A DNA stretch of 64,000 nucleotides from Thelonectria olida (taxonomy: Eukaryota; Ascomycota; Sordariomycetes; Hypocreales; Nectriaceae): positions 248,001-312,000 of the forward strand of contig JAGPYM010000024.1 of the NCBI GenBank assembly GCA_020736575.1, in the 5' to 3' direction. Position 1 is the stretch's first letter, and each line of letters starts with the position of its first letter. Below, in pieces: positions 1-11,617 of this stretch. Position numbers and translations under genes: made by a program. The notes beneath the pieces were generated by a model that saw only the letters and a list, made by a program, of their open reading frames with translations, was not told the DNA's origin and did no database searches.

Positions 1-71
1 GAAGAGTAGCAGCTAGGATCCGCAGGATGGTCAAATCGCATCGTGCAGATGGACAGAATGATTCGACGTGA
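1..71 (+). CDS. 3' end of an NLR (TPR-type) gene, cut by window edge
   Basis: Only the last 22 or so codons are in the window. The frame ending in TGA at 69-71 reads AARIRRMVKSHRADGQNDST. This differs by only two residues from the C-terminus of the SesB-NB-ARC-TPR gene that ends at 2257 on the other strand (AARIRRMIKSRRADGQNDST). DNA similarity continues about 15 bases past the stop and then ends. So a close paralogue of that receptor, in inverted orientation, very probably lies upstream of the window. Its integrity cannot be judged. The two NLR 3' ends flank the nuclease-like gene at 743-2176. Confidence 0.75.
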   Translation, partial: RVAARIRRMVKSHRADGQNDST

Positions 72-383
72 TACTGGTGCGAAGATGGGGGGATTTAATG
101 GCTTTTCGTTATAGGACACGTGGCAGGCCAGATCTGCTGAAGGGGTCGAAGACTAGTGTTTAGTGGTAGCTGGGCGTCAGAAGTTGGTGCCTTTTTAGAG
201 GAGAGGTGCGGACAAGACTGGGCAAGAAGCAAATCGATGAAGCTTGACCCTCTAGTAATGTCGCTTGGCGGCGGACTATGGACGCCAAGATTGCGAGCCA
301 GGATATTAATACTTACAGGCTGTGAGAGGTAATTGAGAGGATATAAACTAATACATCTGGGCCATTGAACCGTGCCTTTGCTT

Positions 384-494
384 TTAGTGTATGGCGTAGC
401 GGTCAATCGGCAGACGTGGCGTGGGGTTGCCGTTAAAATTGGTGTTGGAGGTTACGCCCAAGATGGTGATGCCCGCCGGGACATTTTGGCCCAT
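384..494 (-). other. Orphan copy of an NLR N-terminal Gly/Asn-rich motif
   Basis: A 36-codon ATG-to-TAA frame (ATG 494-492, stop 386-384) contains GQNV-AG-TI followed by NTNFNGNPTPRL. It matches about 20 of 27 positions in the N-terminus of the NB-ARC pseudogene at 11958 (GHNVLAGINISGG then NANFNGNPTPRL). No P-loop follows, and the frame ends 11 residues after the motif. It could be a remnant of a lost NLR or a separate motif-only exon. The rest of 72-742 shows no convincing gene; it includes the 5' region of the gene at 743. Confidence 0.45.
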
Positions 495-742
495 TTTGGC
501 ATCAGTCGGGCAAGGGCCATTTGAGAATCGCGAACACGGAGGCCGTGCACTGCCATTGCACATGTTGTTCAATCGTCGCGCAGACCAACCTAGGTGGTGG
601 GGCGATTACTGGGCATCTTTGCATCAGGCTTCGTAGGTTGGCATGCCAACTGCAGCTTGCCGTCTAGCTCAGTTTGTCTGCCACTACCCGGAACGCACCT
701 TGCGAAGTGTAGCACGCATCAGCAGCGCCCCTCTCAACAATC

Positions 743-2176
743 ATGGGCTCGCAGGCAGAGCATTCGACACGAATCGAAAACTGGGTGAACGAAACCCTTA
801 AAACAAACCTCTCCCTCTATTGTTGGGAATCGTTTCAAGAGACGCCAGGCCACATCCGTCCTCCAAAAGGGTGTATGCCGACGCCTCCGTCATCAGATCT
901 GAACATGCAACGGGAAGAGTCTCCTTCAAAGAAACGGAGGATTGACAATGATGTCTTCGAGACCCCAACGACGGATACACGCTTAGAACCATACGATATC
1001 GATCGGACGCCGAGATCCAATACCTCGAACGAAGTGAACTTCCCGTATCGACTTGCCAACACATCGCGTTTCTCGACCAATCCCTCATCAACTACATCGT
1101 CCGCCCGTCACTCGACCAGTTCGTCCCGCACGCAGCGCTCACGCAGCCCCACCAAGAGAACACAGAACTTGCAGGCTCTGGAAAAGCCAATACGCTACGT
1201 TGCTTTGAAAGACAATGCAACTGACCAGCTGCCCACAGACGTCCAGCTGTTATACAATCGGATATATGATATCACAGTGGAGCACGACGCAATCTTTCCG
1301 CATTATGCTCGTAAAGAAATCTCTGACGCCATCCGCCGAACGAAGAAGGATTCATGGTTCTATAGAGAACGTACGAGCGAGGAGGGCAAGGTGCAGAAAG
1401 TGGACGAGCATGTGGCTCGATCTCGCGCCTTGGCTGAACTGCAGACACTCAAAGACATCGAATCCGAAGCGCACGATTGTCTGTATCTCGGCCGGGCTGA
1501 AGCCGCATGGAATTTGGATGTCCACGGCCCGCTCCTCAAGCTCGCGTTGGCACAACACCACTGTGTAAAGAAGGAGCTGGTTACCACGGCCCGTATCGCA
1601 TCGCCATTCCTTCCGCCCATGAGCATTCGAGGAAATTCAGTGGAGAGCAAAATGATCGATCTCGTCTTGGTTCTAGGGTTTGATGATGAGACTTCTGACT
1701 CGGATAAGCGATTAGCTGAATTGATCCGCGAGAAGGTCTGGTCGCAACCTGGGGATAAGCAGTTCGTGAACCAGACACAATATCCACCGCTCCAGTTCCG
1801 CCCTGTCGCAGTCAGCATCGAGACGAAGGCAGCAGGGTCGGCGGAAGAGGGCAGGCTACAACTCGGGGTATGGACTACCGCATGGCACCAGCGCATGAAC
1901 GACTTCTTCGATTCAGGTTCAACCAAGCCAAGAGAGAGGGCAAAGCCCAGTATCGTGACAATGCCGCTGCTTCTGATTGTGGAACACGACTGGAAACTCT
2001 TCTTCGCCTGTGACAGAGGCGATCGGTTGGAAATCGTCGGGGAAATGTCAGTCGGTGACACAAGTACCCTCATTGGCCTCTACACGATTGTTGCTGTGTT
2101 GCGCCAGCTTGCAGACTGGGTTGATTCAACGTTCCGAAACTGGATTATTGATGCCTTGGACCTTCCTGAGCCATAG
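743..2176 (+). CDS. PD-(D/E)XK nuclease-like protein, copy 1
   Basis: Single-exon gene of 477 aa from ATG 743 to TAG 2174-2176. Residues 1-150 are low-complexity and Ser/Arg-rich, with a SPTKRT motif. The conserved part begins at about residue 155 (YVALKDNATDQLPTDVQLLY). A candidate active site is the Asp in KMIDLVLVL followed by SIETKAAGSAEEGRLQLGVW, i.e. D...ExK with a trailing helix, as in fungal proteins annotated as PD-(D/E)XK nuclease-like. A second copy lies at 34027-35481 with the same layout. It is convergent with the NLR ending at 2257 (80 bases apart). The nuclease fold is family inference; substrate and role are unknown. Confidence 0.85.
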   Translation: MGSQAEHSTRIENWVNETLKTNLSLYCWESFQETPGHIRPPKGCMPTPPSSDLNMQREESPSKKRRIDNDVFETPTTDTRLEPYDIDRTPRSNTSNEVNFPYRLANTSRFSTNPSSTTSSARHSTSSSRTQRSRSPTKRTQNLQALEKPIRYVALKDNATDQLPTDVQLLYNRIYDITVEHDAIFPHYARKEISDAIRRTKKDSWFYRERTSEEGKVQKVDEHVARSRALAELQTLKDIESEAHDCLYLGRAEAAWNLDVHGPLLKLALAQHHCVKKELVTTARIASPFLPPMSIRGNSVESKMIDLVLVLGFDDETSDSDKRLAELIREKVWSQPGDKQFVNQTQYPPLQFRPVAVSIETKAAGSAEEGRLQLGVWTTAWHQRMNDFFDSGSTKPRERAKPSIVTMPLLLIVEHDWKLFFACDRGDRLEIVGEMSVGDTSTLIGLYTIVAVLRQLADWVDSTFRNWIIDALDLPEP

Positions 2177-2256
2177 CCCAGGCGATGACAACATTAAAGG
2201 GCATCCTAATTGATCATTCTGCTCTCTATCTTCTGGGTCCACCCTCGCCATCAGTA

Positions 2257-5200
2257 TCACGTCGAATCATTCTGTCCATCTGCACGACGCGATTTGATCA
2301 TCCTGCGGATTCTAGCTGCTAATCTTCCCAACCCTTTTTGTCTACCTGGTTCGGCCTCCTCAGTTGGGTCCATAGACATATTTGCTGAACCAGTTAGAAT
2401 GCCCTCAGTAGATAATAGCGAGTGAGGAGTTGCCATACCTTGAATTAGCCGTAAGGATTCTATATTGCGCATAACAATGAATGATTTGGGATGACCAGGT
2501 CCCAGGGCTGTTTGGAAACCATGTAGCGCCCGCTCATACATCTCCTCTGCCTCCTTGAACTTGCCCTGGTCTTTATAGAGGGATCCCAAGTTATTGACTG
2601 TATCGAGAGTTGACGTATGATCACGTCCAAACGCCTTCTCGTAGCCTTCCAACGCCCGCTCATACATCTCCTCAGCCTCCTTGAACTTGCCTTGGTCTTT
2701 GTAGAGGATCCCCAAGTTGTTGACCGTATTGAGAGTCGACGTATGATCGCGTCCAAGCACCTTCTCGTAGCCTTCCAACACCCGCCCATATATCTCCTCA
2801 GCCTCCTTGGACTTGCCTTGCTTCGAGTAGAGGGTTCCCAAGTGGTTGACTGTATTGAGAGTCGACGTATGATCGCGTCCAAGTGCCTTCTCGTAGCCTT
2901 CTAACGCCCGCTCATACATCTCCTCAGCCTCCTTGAGCTTGTCTTGGTCTTCGTAGAGGTTTCCCAAGCAGTGAATTGAGTTAAGAGTCGACGTATGATC
3001 GCGTCCAAGTGCCTTCTCGTAGCCTTCTAACGCCCGCTCATACATCTCCTCGGCCTCCTTGAACTTGCCTTGGTCTTTGTAGAGAATTCCCAAGTTGCCA
3101 ACTGTAGCAAGAGTCGACGTATGATCGCGTCCAAGCACCTTCTCCTTGCCTTCTAACGCCCGCTCATACATCTCCTCAGCCTCTTTGAACTTGCCTTGGT
3201 CTTTGTAGAGGATCCCCAAGTTGTTGACCGTATTGAGAGTCGACGTATGATCGCGTCCAAGCACCTTCTCGTAGTCTTCTAACGCCCGCTCATACATCTC
3301 CTCAGCCTCTTTGAACTTGCCTTGGTCCCTGTAGAGATTTCCCAAGTTGCCAACTGCAGCGAGAGTCGATGTATGATCGCGTCCAAGCACCTTCTCGTGC
3401 CCTTCCAACGCCCACTCATACATCTCCTCAGCCTCCTTGAATTTGCCTTGGTCCGAGTAGAGGATCCCCAGCATATGCAAAGAGGCTATCGCCGACTCAT
3501 CACCGCTATCCCAAGTTCCCTCGGCTGCCTCTCGTACCCACCCCACACATCTCTCTGCGTGTGGGAGAAGTTTCTGCTGGAGCACCCAATACTCCCTTGT
3601 TTCCTTCACCGGCACCGAGAACCCGATGATCATCAGCGCCAGCCTTGCTGACTCATTCTTCTGCTGGTTGCCCTCTAGATACGATGCCCATCGGTGCACC
3701 ACCGGGTGCATAGAGTAACTACCTTCCGATCCTTCCCGGGTTTCGATCATCGAGTATCGGAGCAGCAGGCCGATTGCCTCAAAGAATCGCACTGTATTGC
3801 AAGCCAGATCCCTCAACCATTCAGGCCACTGGTCTGCCGGTTCCGCTGCCGGTGCCAGCAAACCGTGCCACAACTGCTTATTGTCGAGAAAGGCCCAGAG
3901 CCGCAGCAGGTTAGCAGCATTTGTGCTCCTACTCTCAATCTCCCTGAATGATACTGTCCATGTCGTTGCGATGCTCCCTTGTTGGTAATCCAGGAGCGGG
4001 CGGTGCGATGCACCGTGAGAACCCATCAGCTCGTCCCACTGCTGCTGGTAGATTTGCATGTATATCGCCACGCCAATTCCCTTCTCCCGTAGATACGAGG
4101 CGGATTGCGCCAGCGCCAGGGGTAGGCCGTCTAGCAACTCGAGGAGCTGGTCACAGTCTGAGCCTGGCACAAGTAAGATTCCATTATACTACAGTCAGCG
4201 CGTGGAGCCACAAACACTCACCGAGCTCGCCGCCGTACCACTTCTCTAGAATAGCCCTACCGAGGACAGGGTCGGCTTTGGCCAATTGTCGGGACTCGCC
4301 TAGCTGGGCCAGCCGTGAAAGCCGCGTCGTGACCAACACCGACCCGTGGTCGCCCGGCAGGTACTGCCTCAGATCGTACGCACCTGTCGCGCCGCCTTGT
4401 TCGTGATCATGGTCGACGTTGTCGAAAATCAAGAGCCAGTCGCCGTTATCAGACCGCGCAAGCCACTCCATCACGTTCGTTACAGCAGCATTGAGATCAT
4501 CCTCACTGTGAGCCTCGGCCTGTTTCCGGCTCGCAGTAGGGATTTGACCTTCAGGAATCCTATCGATACAGCCAGCAATACTCCGTTTGAGTCGGTCCTC
4601 TGATCTGCCGTCGAGCCAGAAGACCGAGCTAAAGGTAGCCTGGTGACGCCGAGCGAAATGGATGGCCAGCTGCGTCTTCCCGACGCCGCCCAGTCCATAA
4701 AGGACAAATATCTTTCGCAGTTGAATCTGTTGGGTGTGCGATCGCCGTGGCAAGATGCATCGTTCGAGTTCAGCCGTGTCGGATGGCCTGTCGATGAAGT
4801 TGTCTGATGCGGGCACGCCCTGGAGGCTGAACGGTACTCGGAAGGGACTGCGATCTGCTGCACATTGGAATCAGCAGTCTTTTAACTGGAATTGATGGGT
4901 GGCATTTAGAGAGAAGCGAGACTAACTATTCCGATCCATCTCTAAGGCGCGCTTAATTTCTGTGGCTATAGTCCCCAAAATCAACCTACCCGCAAGGCTG
5001 TCGGCTGACTCAAACTTGCAAATGGCGCTGTGGTCAGCGTGCATAGCCACCTGCTTCTCACGCGTTCCCGGGAGGTTCAGGGTCGCAGACTTCTTGTCGA
5101 CGATCTGTCAGAGGTCAGCAGAGCCCTCTCTGAGTGTTCCGGAAAGATGTACAATGCCCATTTTGCCGTAAGGCATTCCCTCGAAGAAGCTGACGACGAG

Positions 5201-5966
5201 GCATCTCTCGTACAGGTGGCGCGACTGTTCGAATCGCCTCGTCGCTTCGTTGGAGTGTTGCTTGAGCGCGTCAAGAAGATCGTTGCTTGGCTTAAGCAGT
5301 CCCGCGCTCACTATTTTGGCCGCCACGTCGCCAACGCTAGCGTAATTGCCGCCCTGATGCGGCGTGGCAAAGAAGACGAGAAGGCGGGTTGCTTCGACGA
5401 TCGACTTGTATGACACATCGAGGGTCGCCTCGACGAGTGCCTGTTGGTCATTAGCAAGGGAAACGCTTCGGACGAACGAGGCACTCACCTCTTTGACAAC
5501 TAATCCACCCAGGCTATGACAAATGAAGACGAGCGGCCTCTGCAGGGCATCCTGTTCTTCGTCAGGACGGGACACTCATCCTAGGATAGATAGCAACAGG
5601 GCAACTTACCTGACGCTCCAGGTGGAGCCATTGCAGCAGGTTCTTTGCGTGATCGTCGAGCCTGATGGCTGTTGCGTCCAGGGAAGGGCTTGAGTTGTAC
5701 GCGAAGAGCATCACACGGGTGGCTTGTGGAAGACTTCCCGGGAAGAAGTCTTTGAGCCAGAGCTTGTCGCCCATCATCCAGGTCTGTCGCGCATGGTTGG
5801 GGTTGTTCTTGAAGTTGAGCCCGTGGACAGCGACGACACTGGTGGAATGATCTGTCAGCATCGAGGAGCCATGGGACTGAAGAGAGACGTACTCTACCTC
5901 CGCGACACTGCGGGGCTGGCCATGGTGGTTGCTGTCGAAGATGACATGGAGACCAGCCTGGGTCAT
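2257..5966 (-). CDS. NLR: SesB esterase - NB-ARC - TPR
   Basis: Five exons: 5966-5610, 5539-5153, 5104-4927, 4857-4222 and 4163-2257, with introns of 48-70 nt, all in phase, giving 1154 aa. The N-terminal alpha/beta-hydrolase (SesB) domain has VVAVHGLNF near residue 44 and nucleophile motif ICHSLGGLVVK (Ser about 128), with ATPHQGG further on. A linker (VPFSLQGVPASDNFIDRP) leads to NB-ARC with P-loop YGLGGVGKTQ (about 355), LLIFDNVD as Walker B and a GLPLALA motif. Eight 42-residue TPRs follow (consensus LGILYKDQGKFKEAEEMYER). In this family ligand sensing by the repeats is thought to activate the nucleotide switch and the esterase. The start is tentative: in-frame ATG 5966 is used, but an upstream exon is possible. 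All key motifs are present, so it looks functional. Confidence 0.88.
2520..3480 (-). repeat. 126-bp TPR-coding tandem array (about 8 units)
   Basis: Direct repeats of 126 bp encode the 42-residue TPRs of the SesB-NB-ARC gene. Units differ at few positions, mostly in the segment giving LYKDQ/LYRDQ/LYSKQ/LYEDQ and the YEKVLGRDHTST linker. Such high internal identity implies recent unit duplication or concerted evolution. Confidence 0.9.
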
Positions 5967-6989
5967 TGCTGGAGTGGATCACGGCCTCAGTGGGCGATCC
6001 GAAAAGGCTGTTCCCGATCTTGACCGTTCGTCCAAGGTCAGTTCGATCCACAAGCGAGGGGTTTGATAGCGGGTGGAGCTTCTTAGCAGCGGCGGCACGG
6101 CCCGTGTACTAGATACACTACAGAGCGGAGGTGGACAACAAGGAGAAATCAGTCAGGCGACAGGCAAGAATAAATACAAGACTCTGACGGCAATGAGGGA
6201 TGGATAAGCAGAGGTTTTACACGTCAACAAGAAAAGGGCGAGAAAGGTGGCTGGTCATCGAGGTTGCCTTACCCAACACAGAGAACAGCCTCGTCAGTAT
6301 GCTTTGTGGGGAAGCCGGCCACGGAGGCCAATTACGATGATCTCTCGAGGCGATTGCCCAAGCATGCGCCAGCCCAGACCTTCAGCTACCCATTGGGGCG
6401 AGCGTCGAGCGCCAATCACTCAGCCCAGGCCTACAATACGGGGTAGCACTGCTCCGGTGTGGTTGCCACAGCTAAGCCATGACGACCTTGGTTGTGTGCT
6501 TCCACCTACAGCCGCCGGAAAGGGGTGGTGGACTGGGCAGATTCGCTGACGGCGGGATGGCGAGCTGTCAGCTCGCTGCGCCATGTTGATACATGAGGTC
6601 AACTGGCCATTCATCTCCTCTACCATCTAGAAGCAACTCAATTGCAGTGAATAAAACCCCTAACCCTCACCGGCCGCTGCCCACCAGAAGCAGGCAAGGC
6701 TGAGCGGCAGATGCCAGACCTTTGCCAAGGTATCAGGCGCTTCGTCCCAGAGAGTGAAAGCTCGCCGTCGCAACCCGCTACGTTGTTGGATGCATGCTGC
6801 GCCATGTTCTTACTGGTCCATGTGACTCTGCTAATGCGCTGCCCCGGGAAGCATTATAAGAGGTATTTCCTCAACGCATGCATCCTCTCAGCTGAAGTCA
6901 ACTCCAAGCAGCCTCAAGCACGCAGTGCAAGAGGCTCGGTTGGGGAAGCCTATATTACGAAGCATAAGCTCCGGCTCGTGTTGCAGGAC
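5967..6989. other. No recognised gene; upstream region of the SesB NLR
   Basis: About 1 kb with only short frames and no family I recognise. An open frame at 6051-5960 on the minus strand could be an extra 5' exon of the SesB gene, but I cannot show a splice join. The frame at 6711-7121 (+) overlaps the start of the pseudogene below. Confidence 0.4.
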
Positions 6990-8640
6990 AACAACCATAG
7001 CATACCGCCACGGAGGCTGCTGGAGTCGCCGTCGGAGCTTGCCGGCCTCTTCAGCTCCTGCGTCGAGGCCTCGACAGGGTCCAGTCATACAATTCTTTTA
7101 GCACCGACTCGCAAGTCTTAGAGACCCAGTTTAGGGCTGAAAAGCTCCGTTTCCAGCAACGGGGCGGGCATGTGGGGTTCGACCAAGAGACCCCATCGCC
7201 GAACCATCATCCCGCCCTCGACAATCCGGAGACTTATTCGGCGGTAGGCGACCTGTTACAAATCATCGAAACTATCTGCCACCAAACGAGACTTCTCCTC
7301 GGCGCCCGATTAGTGTCGGCACCGGCTTGCCAATGACGGATCATTGGGCTTGGTCCGGCGAAGGCGGTCAGTAGTGCACCGTCCGCATCGAGGAGAGGTA
7401 GGCTTGCTTGGGCCCTTTAGGGCAAAGGAGAACGCGCAGAGCAGGTTCAAAGGTTCCGAGTGCTGGTGCAGCAGTTGCACGACTTGGTCCCTCCTGACGG
7501 CGTGCAGAGTACCCGGCTGGTACTTGGACCAGAGGCGAAGAGCCCTGATGCCCTCGCTCCCACGTTAGGTGCGGTCTCGAATGATGGCCTAACAGCCACC
7601 GTCTCCGAACCGAGATTAGGGAATTTCTCAGATCGCACTTGGCCAGCCGACCTTCGACAGATCCTGGCTCGCTTGGACAGGGAGAGGAAAGGTAAGATGC
7701 CAGAACCTCTCCAACTTATGCCTCAAAATGAACAGCATGAAGCCCAGACGCAACAGAAACTCCGCTCCTGGCTGCTTGGTCGCCACCTCCCTAACGAGCG
7801 CTACGACGACTGCCTTAGAAGGAGGCTGGACGTACAACTGGATTCTCGACCGGCTTGCGTTCCTTCATTGCTGTGGACTTCCCCGCAACAACGCCAAAGC
7901 TGCTCTGGATCAACGGTCCGGCGGGTTTTGGAAAGACACCAGCGTGTCCGTCATGAGCTTCCTGGAGACGGTTAAGAAAGCGGTTTCTGGTACGAATACC
8001 GGATAATGGTCGTCAGCCGAGACGAGTCTGAGATCCGACAAACTCTTACGGACGTCACCAACGGGACGTTCGTTGACTGCCGGATCTCGCCCGAAGTGTC
8101 CGCGCCGACACGGCATCGTATTCGAGAAGCATTGTCGACAGGAAATTGTCCAACAAGAGTCAGGAGACCAGAACCGACATCTCCGAGAGGATGACTGGCC
8201 GATGCGAAGGTCAATTTCTCTGGTTGAAAATTCAGGGAGACTCTCTGAGTGGAGGAACAAAAAGCAACTTCAGCGCGCTGGTGAGGAGACACCAACTGGA
8301 CTCGCAACTCTTTATGATTGCGACTGAAAAAAAAACAATCGGCTTCCAGAAATGGACAGACTTCGAGGTTTCTCCTTGTTGCGGCCCTCACCATTTGCGA
8401 AACCACGGAAGCTGTTCTAATCGACAACGAACGTGAGGATTTCCCGGTCGACGAACTCCCCGACTCGTTAGATGATGTATATGCCAAGACTAGGATACTG
8501 GATCTTTGCATCTCACTCTTAGAAGCTCGGGGTCAACCTTCGGAGCTGTCTGCCGGGCAACGGACAGTGCACCTCATACACTTCTTAGTCATGGCCACGA
8601 CTTTATGTCGAGTGTGCGTGGGTGGGAGGGAGATGTGAGT
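6990..8640 (+). pseudogene. Decayed HeLo-NACHT NLR
   Basis: Scattered frames are collinear with the intact HeLo-NACHT-ankyrin gene at 36489. In order they are LAGLFSSCVEAS (HeLo, about 7040), AEKLRFQQRG (7140), VQQLHDLVPPDG (7465), TWPADLRQILARL (7640), WLLGRHLPNERYDD (7780), the P-loop LWINGPAGFGKT (7890), MVVSRDESEIRQTLTD (8006), CEGQFLWLKIQ (8200) and ITEAVLIDNERED (8400). Reading frame changes several times. The segment between the P-loop and LETVKKAV is missing (about 250 bp in the intact copy, including Walker B), and nothing corresponding to ankyrin repeats or the ZZ finger follows. Non-functional as an NLR. Confidence 0.85.
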
Positions 8641-8757
8641 ACCACGTATGGTGCTAACAAGCGAAGGGCATCACGATCCACCATTGGGTATAAAGTACAA
8701 TAGATGCAACCGTATATCATCATCTTATAGGTCCACACGAGCTCTAGGGCCGTGTGG

Positions 8758-11617
8758 CTAGCCGAGCACCGAGTACTCATCCTCCCGATCCGGCCCCCAC
8801 CTTTTTAGCTTGCTCTTGGAGTCTTGTGTGAAAGGGTGCTCAGGTCCGAGTGCCGTACATCGCAACTTCCAACACTTCTCCATTAATCCAACGGCATCGT
8901 CACTCCGATCATGGCTATTCCAGGTAACGGCCAGGTCATGCATTGCTTGGAGAGTATGGGGATGCTTGTCCCCAAGGACCTCCCGTCGTAGCTCCAATAC
9001 CTTCACCTTGATCTCCTCGGCCTTATCGTACCGGCCCTGCGCATGGTATGTCGTCGCGAGTTCTCCCATGCTCTGGATCGTATCCAGATGCTTCTCCCCA
9101 AGGACCTCCCGCCGTAGCTCCAATACCTTGACTTTGATCTCCTCGGCCTTATCGTACCGGCCCTGCGCATGGTATGTTGCCGCGAGTTCCCCCATGCTCC
9201 GGATCGTATCCGGATGCTTCTCCCCAAGAACCTCCCGCCGTAGCTCCAATACCTTGACTTTGATCTCCTCGGCCTCATCGTACCGGCCCTGCGCACGGCA
9301 TGTTGCCGCGAGATCCCCCATGCTCCGGATCGTATCCGGATGCTTCTCCCCAAGAACCTCCCGTCGTAGCTTTAATACCTTGACCGAGATATCCTCGTCC
9401 TCATCGTATCGGCCCTGCGCATGGTATGTTGCCGCGAGTTCCCCCATGCTCCATATCGTATCCGGATGCTTCTCCCCAAGGACCTCCCGTCGCAGCTCCA
9501 ATACCTTGACCGAGATCTTCTCATCCTCATCATACCGGCCCTGCGCATGGTAGGTTGCCGCAAGAGACCCCATGCTCTGGATCGTATCCGGATGCTTCTC
9601 CCCAAGGGCCTCCCGTCGCAGCTCTAATACCTTGACTTTGATCTCCTCGGCCTCATCGTATCGGCCCTGCGCATGGTATGTTGCCGCGAGTTCCCCCATG
9701 CTCCGGATCGTATCCGGATGCTTCTCCCCAAGAACCTCCCGTCGTAGCTCCAATACCTTGACGTTGATCTCCTCGGCCTCATCGTACCGGCCCTGCGCAT
9801 GGTATGTTGCCGCGAGTTCCCCCATGCTCCGGATCGTATCCGGATGCTTCTCCCCAAGAACCTCCCGTCGTAGCTTTAATACCTTGACCGAGATATCCTC
9901 GTCCTCATCGTATCGGCCCTGCGCATGGTATGTTGCCGCGAGTTCCCCCATGCTCTGGATAGTTTGCGGATGCTTCTCCCCAAGAACCTCCTGCCGTAGC
10001 TTAAGAGCCCTTGCATCTACTCGCTCCTTCTCCCTCCACCGTCCGCGGTCGTAGAGGTAGTTGGAAACCTGAGATAGGAGGGTAGAAACTTCCACTTCCT
10101 TCCCACATATCTCTGCCCAATCGCCCACCCGCACCGCTTGTGCTAGGTACTTCTCGCATTGCGTCCACATCTCTCGCTTGCTGCTGGGGAAGAGATCTGA
10201 GATAATCTGTAATGCAGCGCTAGAGAAGTATCTTTCGTCCTTGTCCTCCCATCTATTCTTCAAAAGCTGAGACTGTCTTCGGATGAATGTTCTGATTCTA
10301 TTTCTTGATGTCGGCTTCGCCTTGATTGAGTCCACCTCATGAAACCTTCTCATATTTAGGCCATACCGTATAGCTCCTTGGACAAGCCTATGCATCTCAA
10401 AGCTCTGCTCACCATCGTTTAATCTATATGCAGTAAGGAATGAGAACTCTCTTAGGCGAGTAATAGCCTTCTTAACCAGTTCTTCGTTCTTAGACGACTC
10501 TTGCTCTCGCGCCTTACTATAAAATGTGGCGATCGCCGTGATGAGCTCTAGAGGGATATTCTGGTTCTCAAGATATGCGATGGTATGAAGAATATTATAT
10601 GCCATCGTACTCTCCTGTCGGATCCGATCGATCGAGATACTCCAGGTTTCCAGGATGCTATTCGGCACCCCGTCTCTTCGATGTCTGTCGAGTTTTGTCT
10701 CCTCCAGCAGGAGGAGCCATCGCTTCTTTCCGAGCAGTCCTGATAGATACTCCTTGATAGGTGTTGACGTCCCTCGCATGTACGCTCCTGCTTGGGAAAT
10801 TGCGAGGGGAAGCCACTGAAGCTCGCCGAGTAACACTGTCACATCCTCGAGTTCCTCACTACTGAGCGCTTCGTTCCTCGCTGTCTCGAGTAGCGCCTTC
10901 GCTTCTTCTTCTTGCATCTGGGCGGCCCGAATTCCTCGCCGCGAGCCAACGAGGGTCCCGGCGATTTGTTCATCGCGACTTGTCCACAAAACAGTTCCTG
11001 TGGGGCCTCGCGGAACATAGTCGAGTAGGCTTGTCAACTTCTTGGACGTTTTCGCAACGCCAAAGAGGTCCAGGTTGTCGGCGTTGTCAAGGACAAGGAG
11101 CCATTGCGGTTGGGACTCGATGCGCTCGCGCACGGCCACCAATAGCTTTTCGCCATCAAGCCTATTGTCTAACCCGAGCTTCTTGGCGATTATCTTAAAG
11201 TCTTGTGCGAACGTCGTCTCGTTATCGGCGTGGACCCAGAAGATGGAGCAGGCGGGGTCGCGGCATCGACGGTAGGCATATTCCAGCGCGATTTGGGTTT
11301 TGCTAGGATAGTTAGTGGGGTATCAAGATCAGAGTCTGAGAGATCACTTACCCCGACCCACCGAGGCCCCAGAGAGCGGCGCTGTGGTACTCGGCCGCAG
11401 ATGGCAACAGCGTCTCGAGCTTGGTGAAGAGATCCGGACGATGGATGATATCCTCGTTGCGGGGGTAGGGGATCACGCGGCAAGGTTGAGCCGCGGAAGG
11501 ATGCGAATTAGTGCTCGTGGAATTGAAGTGCGCATTGAGGATGCCTCCGGCCGACACCGTAGTGCCCGCGAGGACATTTCGGCCGTCGATCGGCCCATGG
11601 AACGAGACCCCGCTCAT
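8758..11617 (-). CDS. NLR: motif N-terminus - NB-ARC - TPR
   Basis: Two exons, 11617-11352 and 11302-8758 (intron 49 nt), 936 aa. There is no large effector domain. Residues 1-45 are a short Gly/Asn-rich stretch (FHGPIDGRNVLAGTTVSAGG) followed by the linker CRVIPYPRNEDIIHRPDL. NB-ARC begins with P-loop GLGGSGKTQIAL, which spans the intron (residues about 85-95), then IFWVHADNET, Walker B WLLVLDNAD, GTVLWTSRDE and LPLAISQAGAYM. About nine 42-residue TPRs (LRREVLGEKHPDTIRSMGEL) end the protein. It is divergent from the related pseudogene at 11958. The N-terminal stretch may be an amyloid-type signalling motif acting on a separately encoded partner; that is inference. Confidence 0.9.
8900..10010 (-). 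repeat. 126-bp TPR-coding tandem array (about 9 units)
   Basis: Near-identical 126-bp units encode HPDTIRSMGELAATYHAQGR-type TPRs of the NB-ARC gene. Variation concentrates in RYDEAEEIKVK versus RYDEDEDISVK and in IRS/IQS/IWS, dividing units into two mixed subtypes. This indicates unit shuffling rather than a single expansion. Confidence 0.9.

Noticed and set aside
6655..6670. Telomere-like CCCCTAACCCT
   Set aside because: A single unit only; not a telomere or interstitial array.
8810..10054. Plus-strand frames of 247 and 160 codons over the TPR array
   Set aside because: Antisense to the intact NLR; Ser/Arg-rich shadow peptides.
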